This document shows positions 1 through 5,870 of a DNA stretch of 7,645 nucleotides, piece by piece. Position numbers and translations under genes: made by a program. Within the stretch, counting starts at the first letter, position 1. Each line of letters begins with the position of its first letter. The notes below the pieces were generated by a model. The model worked only from the letters and a program-made list of their open reading frames with translations. It did no database searches and had not been told where the DNA came from. Source of the DNA: JAAYXU01 sp050942555 (lineage in GTDB: Bacteria; Bacillota; Clostridia; Christensenellales; UMGS416); assembly GCA_050942555.1 (NCBI GenBank), contig JBMNNN010000100.1, forward strand, positions 1 through 7,645. Reading direction: 5' to 3'.

Positions 1-774
1 AGCGCCCTGACGATCGAAAAGGCATCTTCGGTTAGCGAGGCGTATCTGGGTGACGAGGTGACCTTCACGATCACCATCCGGAACATCGGCAACCAGCCCC
101 TGAGCGGAATCAAGGTAACCGACGCGCTCCTGGGCTACGACAGCACGCTGGCTGATGCGCTCGAACCCGACCCGATCGGCACGCTGAACCCCGGCGAGGA
201 GTGGTCGGTGACGCTCAAGAAGACGATGGACACTCTGGGCGCGTTCACCAACACCGCGCGCGTCGAGAGCACCGATCAGGAGCCCGCGTTCGAGCCCCAG
301 GAAGACTCGGCTACCGTCGAGGTCCTAGCGGTTCCCGAATACGGCGTGGACATTAAAAAGAGCGTAACGACCGAAGACACCGACGAAGGGCTTGCCGCGA
401 CCTACACCGTCACGGTACGCAATATCGGAAACCAGCCGCTCCCCGCGGTGCTGGTTAAGGACGAAGCCCTTGGGTTTGAGCAGACCGTATCGCTGGCCGT
501 AGGTGAAGCTAAAGTGTTCGTGATGCCCGTCGTCACTTATACAATCGAGGGTACCTATGAGAACACGGCTACGGCCGAAGATCCCGGCGAGGTTGATCTG
601 TTCGAGAAGAAGCTCGCAACAGCTACCGTTATCTACATCCCCGAGGAAGAACCGCCGTACAACCCCGTAACCGGTCAGGGCGGCATCTGGGCCGCGATCA
701 TGGGCGCGCTGGCTGCCGTAACGGTTGCGCTGGGACTGTTCGGACGCCGCCGGAGAGCGATGTACAGAAGATAA
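1..774 (+). CDS. Sortase-anchored surface protein, C-terminal part (5' end outside window)
   Basis: The reading frame is open from base 1, so this is the C-terminal 257 residues of a longer protein. Two tandem repeats of roughly 100 residues are visible. Each carries a near-identical block, IRNIGNQPL or VRNIGNQPL, and ends in a TNTA or ENTA strand before a T/S-A-T-V strand. This is the pattern of DUF11/DUF7507-type immunoglobulin-like stalk repeats of bacterial surface proteins. A proline-rich linker (PEEEPPY) leads to NPVTG at residues 221-225, then a hydrophobic helix (about 229-248) and the tail GRRRRAMYRR. That order of motif, helix and positive tail is a cell-wall sorting signal. NPxTG in place of LPxTG is a known variant in Clostridia. 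The protein is therefore probably exported, cut by sortase between T and G, and linked to peptidoglycan. The ligand and the N-terminal domains are unknown. Adhesion or a stalk role is inference. A strong terminator follows directly. Confidence 0.85.
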   Translation, partial: SALTIEKASSVSEAYLGDEVTFTITIRNIGNQPLSGIKVTDALLGYDSTLADALEPDPIGTLNPGEEWSVTLKKTMDTLGAFTNTARVESTDQEPAFEPQEDSATVEVLAVPEYGVDIKKSVTTEDTDEGLAATYTVTVRNIGNQPLPAVLVKDEALGFEQTVSLAVGEAKVFVMPVVTYTIEGTYENTATAEDPGEVDLFEKKLATATVIYIPEEEPPYNPVTGQGGIWAAIMGALAAVTVALGLFGRRRRAMYRR

Positions 775-798
775 AATAAATAATAAATAAGGTTCCGA

Positions 799-830
799 GG
801 GGCTGGCCGCAAGGCTGGCCCCCCTTTTTT
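799..830 (+). terminator. Rho-independent terminator of the surface protein gene
   Basis: A 10-pair stem (799-808 with 813-822, including two G-T wobbles) closes a GCAA tetraloop and is followed within two bases by six T residues (825-830). It starts 25 bases after the stop codon of the surface protein gene. Read on the other strand, the hairpin is followed by an AT-rich stretch (about 770-794), so it may also weakly stop transcription from the convergent M28 gene. Confidence 0.9.
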
Positions 831-842
831 GCTTAATCAGTG

Positions 843-861
843 GCGGCGGCACACCCGCCGC
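843..861. repeat. Perfect 7-bp hairpin after the M28 stop codon
   Basis: GCGGCGG (843-849) and CCGCCGC (855-861) form a perfect 7-pair stem with a 5-base loop, immediately 3' of the M28 peptidase stop codon. No T run follows it on the - strand, so it is not a standard terminator alone. It may help protect the 3' end or act together with the neighbouring bidirectional hairpin at 799-822. Confidence 0.5.
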
Positions 862-862
862 T

Positions 863-2197
863 TTATTTCGCAGCGCTGCGGTTTTCTTCCGCCGACGGGA
901 CATGCGCCCGCACGGCGGGCGCGTCGAAGCGCGGCAGCCCCTCGCTGTCGTACAGCGCCGCGGCCCGCACGCATATTTCCAGCGAGAGGCGGAGGCATTC
1001 GGCGCTGACGTTGTCGCCCGTATCGTAGCGCGTATGGTAATAGGGCGGGGGAGTGTGGCTGACACCGCACAGCCCGCACGAGGCAAGCCCATAGCGTGAA
1101 AACGCCTCTGCGTCGGTCGCGCCCGGGTACGGCTTTGCTTCGGGCAGCGCGACGCCGCACTCCCGGCCGGCCCGCGCGAGCAGCGCTCCGACAGCCCTGC
1201 TGTTTTTGCACAGGCCATTCTGCCCGCGCAGATAGAGCTGCAGCTGGTCCGCCTCCCGCAGCGTGTCCAGCACGATGAAAACGGTTTCGCAGCGGCTGAA
1301 TTCTGCCAGGTGCTTTTTCGCGCAGGCCAGCGCGCCCCGGAGCCCGGATTCCTCGGCGCCGGTAATCAGACAACATACCTGCGTGTGCGCAAACCGGAAA
1401 CCCCGCTCCGCCATTTCCTTTAGCACGCTCATCGCGACAAAGCACCCCGACAGGTTGTCGTTGGCACCATCCACGACGCACCTCCAGTTAATGAAAAACA
1501 GCGCGGCGATCAGAAACGGTATATGAGCCGCATGCAGTATCCCGGCGAATCTCCACAGGCCCGCGGCCGCTGCGCCCGAGCCCAGCAGCGTATCGATAAA
1601 GCGCGCCGCGCTTGTAAGGAATATGAGCAGTATCCCTGCAGCCGAGCCCGCCAGCACGATCCGAGCCGTCCCTTTCCAGCGGGACAGCGCGTAGCGCAGC
1701 TCATAGGCTGCGTCGGCGTGTCCGCAGAATACGATTCTGCGCCGTATCTCGCCTGTCGGATTACGGTATGCGAGTATATTGCGCGAGACCGCCCGGGGAA
1801 ACAGGAAATCGATGAACGGGCGGTATAGCACGAACTCGAAGAGCCCCATCGCCGCCGACAGCGATATGAGCGCGAAGCTGGCGAGCGACAGCGTCGCCGA
1901 TCCGACTGCAAACCGCGCCCAAAACAGCGCAACCGACGCGATGCCCAGCAGCGAGGCCATCAGGATCCAGCCCATGAACGCGTGCGGATGGAAGTGGAAC
2001 GGTTCTTCGTCGACGCGATCCGACCAGGCTCTTAGTTCCCCGGCGAAGTACCGCTGGCAGGCGCGCTCGGAGTCGGAACCGGCGCGCCTGCGCCTGAACG
2101 CGCGGCAGGTATCGCGAATGCCTTCCATCATATAGCGCACCGTAGACGGGCTTATTTTCTCCAGGCGGATCCTCTCCCGACGCTTGAACGGATCCAT
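863..2197 (-). CDS. Membrane-embedded M28-family metallopeptidase
   Basis: This is a zinc peptidase of the M28 (aminopeptidase Y/S-like) family, 444 residues from the start chosen here. All the expected metal and catalytic residues are visible: H160 in FCGHADA, D247 in GANDNLSG, the E282-E283 pair in TGAEESG, D311 in VFIVLDT and H388 in YYHTRYDTGDN. By analogy with the family E282 is the catalytic base and the others bind two zinc ions. Two hydrophobic helices occur near residues 74-125. A second pair (about 178-200 and 215-238) lies between the first metal motif and the DNLSG motif, so the catalytic domain is interrupted by membrane segments. The frame is open up to an ATG at 2371. I prefer ATG 2197 because family-like sequence begins just after it, while the 58 extra residues look non-coding and have AT-rich third positions. 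No clear ribosome site supports either start. The substrate is unknown. Family membership is nearly certain. Confidence 0.88.
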   Translation of the reverse strand: MDPFKRRERIRLEKISPSTVRYMMEGIRDTCRAFRRRRAGSDSERACQRYFAGELRAWSDRVDEEPFHFHPHAFMGWILMASLLGIASVALFWARFAVGSATLSLASFALISLSAAMGLFEFVLYRPFIDFLFPRAVSRNILAYRNPTGEIRRRIVFCGHADAAYELRYALSRWKGTARIVLAGSAAGILLIFLTSAARFIDTLLGSGAAAAGLWRFAGILHAAHIPFLIAALFFINWRCVVDGANDNLSGCFVAMSVLKEMAERGFRFAHTQVCCLITGAEESGLRGALACAKKHLAEFSRCETVFIVLDTLREADQLQLYLRGQNGLCKNSRAVGALLARAGRECGVALPEAKPYPGATDAEAFSRYGLASCGLCGVSHTPPPYYHTRYDTGDNVSAECLRLSLEICVRAAALYDSEGLPRFDAPAVRAHVPSAEENRSAAK

Positions 2198-2502
2198 GCG
2201 CCGCTGCGCCGACAGGGCGCATCGAAGCCGCATGAAGCCCGATACCATTCCGGTATTCGCGCAAAGATGCGGGCCTGTTACGTACCGGAGGTCATCGCAG
2301 CCTGCAGCGCGAAAGGTATTACGGTTAGGATACGCGCCCGATACCCGTTGTTGCGTTGTATTATTTGGCATTTACAGCGGTATGAAAAGATATGACAAAA
2401 AGAGTCCGCCCCGCGCGGGTGCATCGCCGGTATCAAGGTTTGCGGTATTCGATGAAAAAGGTAAGCCGAATAAGACTGTGCCCCGCGCGTTCGGGCTTGC
2501 GG
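2198..2502. other. Gap between the stress-like gene and the M28 peptidase gene
   Basis: These 305 bases hold no convincing gene. The M28 frame stays open to 2371, but the translated extension does not resemble peptidase sequence. On the - strand, GC-rich self-complementary sequence near 2411-2420 is followed by a T5 run (2398-2402), which could be a weak terminator of the stress-like gene. TTGTCA at 2393-2398 resembles a -35 box for the M28 gene, but I see no good -10 at the right distance. The M28 promoter is therefore unassigned. Confidence 0.4.
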
Positions 2503-2898
2503 TTAGGAAACGACGACCTCGATCTCGACATCCGGTATCCGCGCATTGAGGCGGCGCATGAGCCCCCTGACGGCCGTATTGCCCTGGCGGGTTTCGCCCA
2601 GCACGATCACCGACGCGTTGTGGGCGCTCGCGTACCGACACAGCGTTTCCACGACGTCGTCGCTGCGCAGCATCACCATCTCGGCGCCGTGGGTTTTTGC
2701 GATGCCGAAAAGAAAATCGAGCGCCGCGCCCTCGTCGCTGACGTTGCCCAGCAGATCTTCTCCGTCCCGGGCCACGTGGACGACCGTGAGTGGCATGTCC
2801 CGCGCAGCAGCGAGCTGCGCGCCATGCTGTATAAGCCGCTGACAGGCCTTTTGCCGTGTGACGCAAACCATGATCGGTCCGGGCTGTTTGGTTTTCAA
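2503..2898 (-). CDS. Universal-stress-protein-like (UspA/KdpD-type) small protein
   Basis: This 131-residue cytoplasmic protein has the alpha/beta layout of the universal stress fold. It opens with a hydrophobic strand followed by a polar loop (IMVCVTRQKACQRLI, residues 9-23) and a helix ending in GAQLAAARDMPLTVVHV. The pattern closely resembles the Usp-like domain of KdpD sensor kinases. The C-terminal strand and loop VIVLGETRQGN (97-107) match the nucleotide-loop region, but the classical G-2x-G-9x-G(S/T) ATP motif is not clearly present, so ATP binding is uncertain. Translation starts at TTG (2896-2898), supported by GGAGAG seven bases upstream. The gene lies 27 bases after the membrane protein gene and probably shares its transcript. 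No kdp genes are visible, so a free-standing regulatory or stress role is inferred from family only. Confidence 0.82.
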   Translation of the reverse strand: MKTKQPGPIMVCVTRQKACQRLIQHGAQLAAARDMPLTVVHVARDGEDLLGNVSDEGAALDFLFGIAKTHGAEMVMLRSDDVVETLCRYASAHNASVIVLGETRQGNTAVRGLMRRLNARIPDVEIEVVVS

Positions 2899-2905
2899 TG
2901 AGATT

Positions 2906-2911
2906 CTCTCC
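2906..2911 (-). promoter_or_regulatory. Ribosome binding site deciding the TTG start of the Usp-like gene
   Basis: GGAGAG on the - strand lies seven bases before the TTG at 2898. There is no ATG in a comparable position, so this site fixes the unusual start codon. Confidence 0.75.
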
Positions 2912-2925
2912 TTTTTGGAACGCGG

Positions 2926-3417
2926 TTACAACAGCTCGTATCCCTTTATATGGTTTCCGTAGAGGACAAGGCGCACCCGCTGCCCTTCCCTGAAGGGGAC
3001 GGGTAGTTTCATCGGGTCGTAGCGGAGCAGACGCTCGGAAGGAGTCGGATCGGATGCGTCGTCGGGCAGCAGATGAATGTTCAGATACTGCAGATTGCTG
3101 GATTCGGCGGGCGTTTCCTCGATCCGGGTGACGACGCCGGTCGCCTCGCGCTCCAGTCCCTGATCTACATCCCTTAGAAATTTGCGATAGGCGTTGACGC
3201 GGGAGACGAACATACCGTAGATGAAAACGATGGCGGCCGAGCAAACCCCCGAGGCTACATAGCCCGGCCAGGCAATGCGCGTTTCCCTGTCCTGGTTGCT
3301 GGCCAGCACGATCCACACGGCAATGCAGACCGCCGCAATACCGAGGATCAGCAGCCATATCCGCCTGAACTGCCTGACAATATCCTCGTAATCCTTCTTC
3401 GTGTAGAGCATCTTCAT
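2926..3417 (-). CDS. Two-helix membrane protein of unknown function
   Basis: I do not recognise this 163-residue protein. It has a short charged N-terminus (KKDYEDIVRQFRR), a membrane helix at about 20-40 (ending WIVLAS), a second at about 50-72 (WPGYVASG to YGMFVS), then a soluble domain of about 90 residues. That domain includes a predicted strand ATGVVTRIEE and ends with REGQRVRLVLYGNHIKGYELL, which looks like a small beta-barrel or beta-sandwich. The positive residues flanking both helices suggest that both ends are cytoplasmic. The frame is open up to 3525, but a strong promoter at 3473-3501 lies inside that extension, so ATG 3417 is the sensible start (ATG 3411 is an alternative). The ribosome site is weak (GGCGGGA). 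It is the first gene of a probable two-gene operon with the Usp-like gene. Confidence 0.75.
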   Translation of the reverse strand: MKMLYTKKDYEDIVRQFRRIWLLILGIAAVCIAVWIVLASNQDRETRIAWPGYVASGVCSAAIVFIYGMFVSRVNAYRKFLRDVDQGLEREATGVVTRIEETPAESSNLQYLNIHLLPDDASDPTPSERLLRYDPMKLPVPFREGQRVRLVLYGNHIKGYELL

Positions 3418-3472
3418 GCAACATCCCGCCGTTTCAATATTGCCCACCGGGGACAGCTTTTCCATTATGTTC

Positions 3473-3501
3473 ATTATAGCATTAAAAAAATTCCCCGTCC
3501 A
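3473..3501 (-). promoter_or_regulatory. Sigma-A promoter for the membrane protein / Usp-like operon
   Basis: On the - strand a perfect -10 box TATAAT (3473-3478) sits 17 bases from a -35-like TGGACG (3496-3501, four of six matches to TTGACA). The spacer contains a T7 run. Transcription should begin near 3466, giving an untranslated leader of about 48 bases before ATG 3417. Confidence 0.75.
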
Positions 3502-3516
3502 TATTCCGCCGACCCA

Positions 3517-3535
3517 AACCCGCACTTTCCGGGCT
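3517..3535 (-). terminator. Possible weak terminator of lacI
   Basis: On the - strand AGCCCG (3530-3535) can pair with CGGGTT (3517-3522), with one G-T wobble and a 7-base loop, followed by only one more T and then G residues. It lies about 43 bases after the lacI stop codon and just before the next promoter. The position fits a terminator but the T run is poor. Confidence 0.3.
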
Positions 3536-3577
3536 GCGGAGATGTCTTCGGGGAACGAAATGCCTGGGACGGTCGGT

Positions 3578-4561
3578 TTAGTTGCGCGTACTGCGCCTGA
3601 GCAGAAGGCGCGGCATATGCTCCCGGACCTGTGTGGGCAGATCGGGGTTCGCGATACGGGCCAGCAGCAGCTGCGCGGCGTCCCTGCCCATTTCGCGCAT
3701 CGGCATGGCCACTGTGGTCAGCGATGGGTACCGCGGGTCCTGCGTATCGGAACCGCCGCCAAAACCCGCCACCAAAACATGCTCGGGAACGCGTTTGCCG
3801 TGCTCAAGGAGCGCCTGTATGACGCCAAACGCGACCTCGTCTGTCGAGCAAAGCACGGCATCCGGACACAGAGCCTTGCCCAGCAGCCGCTTCATCGTTT
3901 CGAAACCGTCCTTTTTATTAAGGCCGCATTCGACGACGTGCACGTGGTCCTCGCCCTGGGATTCGAGCATTGCCTGCCTGTACCCCTGCTCGCGCTCGAA
4001 AGCGGCCAGCGAGCGCTCTCCGCCCGAGAAATGGCATATCCATTGGCGCGTGCGCAGCATGTGCCGCGTCAGCAGGTATGCGCCCTGCCGGTTATCGAAA
4101 TACACGATGTCGGCGTCAAGGCCGGGGATCCGGTTGTCGACCAGCGTCAGCGCACGTCCCCTGGCCGAGTGCTGGCTGCTCTCCACCGACAGCGCACCGA
4201 TGACGATCATGCCGTCCACGCGGCCCACGCTGAATTCGTCAAAATAGCGCTGCTTGCGCTCGATCGTGGAGCCCGAAAGGAATATCGGGATGAATCCCGA
4301 ATCGGCCAGGCCTTCCTCTACGCCCTCTATAAAGGGGAAATGAGACTCGCTGCACAGCGTATCCATGAGCACCGCGACGGTTCCCGTCCGTCCCTGCACC
4401 AGCGACCGGGCCAGCGTGTTGGGCTGGTATCCCAGCTCCTCGATGGCCGCCGCAATCCGCTGGGCCGACTCGGCCCCTACGCCCTTTCGGGCATTGATAT
4501 ACCGTGAAACCAGCGTAATCGAAACGCCCGCCTTTTTCGCCACATCCTTGATGGTTGCCAC
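3578..4561 (-). CDS. LacI-family transcriptional regulator
   Basis: This 327-residue protein is of normal length for a LacI-family sugar-responsive repressor. The N-terminus reads (M)ATIKDVAKKAGVSITLVSRYIN, the signature helix-turn-helix (about residues 3-24). It continues into the hinge region LGYQPNTLARSL (about 45-56), which binds the DNA minor groove. The rest is the periplasmic-binding-protein-like ligand domain: VAVLMD, FPFIEGVEEGL, GRVDGMIVIGA, VDNRIPGLDADIV, the PDAVLCSTDEVAFGVIQAL strand-helix, and the end LTTVAMPMREMGRDAAQLLL. The start is GTG at 4559-4561, since family proteins begin exactly there. The purine-rich ribosome site (4571-4579) lies inside an upstream extension that would begin at TTG 4582. 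The effector is probably a sugar or sugar phosphate. No transporter or catabolic operon is adjacent, so target genes are unknown. A promoter and an operator-like palindrome upstream suggest that it represses itself. Confidence 0.93.
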   Translation of the reverse strand: MATIKDVAKKAGVSITLVSRYINARKGVGAESAQRIAAAIEELGYQPNTLARSLVQGRTGTVAVLMDTLCSESHFPFIEGVEEGLADSGFIPIFLSGSTIERKQRYFDEFSVGRVDGMIVIGALSVESSQHSARGRALTLVDNRIPGLDADIVYFDNRQGAYLLTRHMLRTRQWICHFSGGERSLAAFEREQGYRQAMLESQGEDHVHVVECGLNKKDGFETMKRLLGKALCPDAVLCSTDEVAFGVIQALLEHGKRVPEHVLVAGFGGGSDTQDPRYPSLTTVAMPMREMGRDAAQLLLARIANPDLPTQVREHMPRLLLRRSTRN

Positions 4562-4570
4562 GAGTCGTCT

Positions 4571-4579
4571 TCTCCCCCT
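4571..4579 (-). promoter_or_regulatory. Ribosome binding site deciding the GTG start of lacI
   Basis: AGGGGGAGA on the - strand lies nine bases before GTG 4561. It falls inside the longer frame beginning at TTG 4582, which argues for the shorter protein. Confidence 0.7.
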
Positions 4580-4594
4580 CAACTTCCACTCAAA

Positions 4595-4610
4595 TGTTCA
4601 ACGTTTTACC
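4595..4610. promoter_or_regulatory. Candidate LacI-family operator upstream of lacI
   Basis: TTCAACGTTTTA (4597-4608) is centred on a CG step with a perfect AACGTT core and matching outer T and A. This is the usual shape of LacI/CcpA-type operators. It lies about 5-15 bases downstream of the predicted transcription start (near 4614) and upstream of the ribosome site, the typical place for an autoregulatory roadblock. The outer positions are imperfect, so the assignment is tentative. Confidence 0.5.
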
Positions 4611-4620
4611 ACTGCCATAT

Positions 4621-4649
4621 ATTGTATAGCCCGAATCCGTTCTTGTCAA
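4621..4649 (-). promoter_or_regulatory. Sigma-A promoter of lacI
   Basis: On the - strand a perfect -35 box TTGACA (4644-4649) is separated by 17 bases from TACAAT (4621-4626, five of six matches to TATAAT). The expected start of transcription is near 4614, about 50 bases before the GTG start codon. Confidence 0.85.
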
Positions 4650-4695
4650 CCAATATGCGGGATTTTTCAGTTTTCAATAAAGAGCGCCAAAAAAG

Positions 4696-4761
4696 CAGGA
4701 AATGGCAGAGAGCAGATTTGCATACGATAAATGGCAGGAGTAATCGGTTGGCCATTTCCTG
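4696..4761. repeat. 11-bp perfect inverted repeat with an internal direct repeat
   Basis: CAGGAAATGGC (4696-4706) is exactly inverted as GCCATTTCCTG (4751-4761), with 44 bases between. AAATGGCAG occurs at 4700-4708 and again at 4729-4737. The block lies between the degV terminator and the lacI promoter. It could be a regulator site array or a decayed repeat; function is unknown. Confidence 0.55.
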
Positions 4762-4773
4762 GGAGAGCAACAA

Positions 4774-4801
4774 GGACTGCGCCCCCGGCGGAGCGCAGCC
4801 C
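4774..4801 (-). terminator. Rho-independent terminator of degV
   Basis: GGGCTGCGC (4793-4801) pairs along all nine positions, with one G-T wobble, with GCGCAGTCC (4774-4782). On the - strand TTGTTG follows. It begins about 20 bases after the degV stop codon. The opposite strand has a TTTT after the stem, so it may work in both directions. Confidence 0.75.
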
Positions 4802-4816
4802 TTTTCCGTCCGGTCC

Positions 4817-5683
4817 TCAGTTTATGTTTGGCTCGCGAGCATATGCATGACGCCCACTGTGCCCGGCCCGCAGTGGCTGGCGATTACGCTGCCGCAGCCA
4901 TATACGTATATCTCCCGGAACCGCCCGGTTGCGCGCGCCACTTTCTCGGCTGCCTCCACGACGCCGGGCTCGCAGCGGGAATGCACGATGAACAGTTCGC
5001 GTCGTATCGATGCTGTCGATATCGCGCAGTACGTCCCGTGTATACTTCTCGACCACCCGTGCGGGACGGCCCCGGTACCTGTCCTCGGGCCCCATGAAGC
5101 CGTCGCGCAACACGATCTTGGGCTTTAGATTGAGCGCGTTCGCGCCCATCATCTGGAGCCGCGAGCATCGTCCGCCCCGGTACAGGTATATGAGCGTGTC
5201 GATTACGAAGCTGGCGCGCACGAGCCCGATCCGCGCCTGGGCGCGATCCGCGATTTCCGGGGCCGAAAGACCGGCCTGCGCTTCCTCGGCAGCGCGGGAC
5301 GCCAGCAGCGCGATGCCCGACGACAGGCTGCGCGAATCCACGACCCGTATTGTCACATCGGGGAACTCCCGGGCTGCCAGCAGCGCGTTCTGGTATGTGG
5401 CCGACATCTCCGACGAGATGCAGAAAAAAACGATATCGCGCCCCTCGCGGGCATAGGGCCTGAATGCGTCGATCAGGTCCTGTACCGAGGGGGCCGACGT
5501 GGTAGGGGTCTGCTGGGTCCTCTCGAAGTGTGCGTAGATATGCTCCGGATCGATGTCGACTCCGTCCCTGTATGCCTGGTCTCCCAATAATACGTATAAA
5601 GGTATGATGCCGATGTCCAGACGTTCCTTAAGCTCCCGGGGCAGATCGCAGGTCGAATCTGCCAGTATTTTTACGTCATTCAA
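4817..5683 (-). CDS. DegV-family fatty-acid-binding protein, frameshifted near its C-terminus
   Basis: DegV-family proteins bind a fatty acid in a cleft between two domains. In Gram-positive bacteria some (FakB) present it to the FakA kinase. The N-terminal signature KILADSTCDLP (5-15) is clear, as are TTSAPS (61-66), ISSEMSATYQNA (89-100), VVDSRSLSSG (114-123) and LIYLYRGGRCSR (164-175). Up to about residue 228 the protein is normal. After that the frame yields an unrelated arginine-rich tail, whereas the +1 frame from 4998 gives ELFIVHSRCEPGVVEAAEKV and later GSVIASHCGPGTVGVMH, the expected DegV C-terminus, ending at TAA 4822-4824. One extra base (about 4999) or two missing bases explain this. 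The two frames stop five bases apart, so the defect is easy to overlook. Translation starts at TTG 5683, with GGAGG six bases upstream. No fakA gene is in the window. A read or assembly error and a real mutation are both possible. Confidence 0.88.
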   Translation of the reverse strand: MNDVKILADSTCDLPRELKERLDIGIIPLYVLLGDQAYRDGVDIDPEHIYAHFERTQQTPTTSAPSVQDLIDAFRPYAREGRDIVFFCISSEMSATYQNALLAAREFPDVTIRVVDSRSLSSGIALLASRAAEEAQAGLSAPEIADRAQARIGLVRASFVIDTLIYLYRGGRCSRLQMMGANALNLKPKIVLRDGFMGPEDRYRGRPARVVEKYTRDVLRDIDSIDTTRTVHRAFPLRARRRGGSRESGARNRAVPGDIRIWLRQRNRQPLRAGHSGRHAYAREPNIN

Positions 5684-5689
5684 TGATAG

Positions 5690-5694
5690 CCTCC
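5690..5694 (-). promoter_or_regulatory. Ribosome binding site deciding the TTG start of degV
   Basis: AAAGGAGG on the - strand ends six bases before TTG 5683. An overlapping ATG at 5679 is out of frame and would hit a stop at its third codon, so the TTG is the real start. Confidence 0.8.
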
Positions 5695-5731
5695 TTTCCC
5701 GATCACTCGAATAACATAATAAAACAAGACA

Positions 5732-5760
5732 ATTATATCATCCATGTTTGATGAGGTAAA
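5732..5760 (-). promoter_or_regulatory. Sigma-A promoter of degV
   Basis: On the - strand a perfect TATAAT (5732-5737) is preceded by TG one base upstream (extended -10). It lies 17 bases from TTTACC (5755-5760, four of six matches to TTGACA). This gives degV its own transcript separate from araC. Confidence 0.75.
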
Positions 5761-5835
5761 TATCCGGCTGGCCATTTTTCGGCGTTCCCGGACGCCGGGC
5801 AGCGGCGCGCACAGCACTCATATGCGCAGCCAGGG

Positions 5836-5863
5836 CGGCAGGCTCCGTGCCGCCGGGTAATCC
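5836..5863. repeat. 28-bp direct repeat, copy 1 (outside araC)
   Basis: This 28-base unit is identical to the one at 5897-5924, offset by 61 bases. Here it lies just after the araC stop codon in transcription order. Including two flanking bases it contains a 7-pair stem, GGCGGCA (5834-5840) with TGCCGCC (5848-5854) and a 7-base loop. On the + strand a short CCGG hairpin followed by T5 (5866-5870) adjoins it. Confidence 0.85.
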
Positions 5864-5870
5864 GGTTTTT

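Noticed and set aside
325..1218. A 297-codon - strand open frame spanning the surface protein end and the M28 gene end
   Set aside because: It runs through a strong terminator and across two well-supported genes, and it shows no family resemblance.
2198..2371. N-terminal 58-residue extension of the M28 peptidase
   Set aside because: It has AT-rich third positions, no family similarity and no ribosome site at ATG 2371; the family-like sequence starts after ATG 2197.
2372..3424. A 350-codon - strand frame overlapping the Usp-like and membrane protein genes
   Set aside because: The frame is shifted relative to two recognisable proteins with matching ribosome site and promoter; the translation is arginine- and alanine-rich noise.
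3416..4507. A 363-codon open frame on the + strand opposite lacI
   Set aside because: It is antisense to a certain LacI gene, has no ribosome site, and its composition (rich in R, H, A, Q) is that of a shadow frame in GC-rich DNA.
5775..5797. Hairpin CGGCGT/ACGCCG as the araC terminator
   Set aside because: On the - strand the stem is followed by A residues rather than T residues, so it does not fit an intrinsic terminator.
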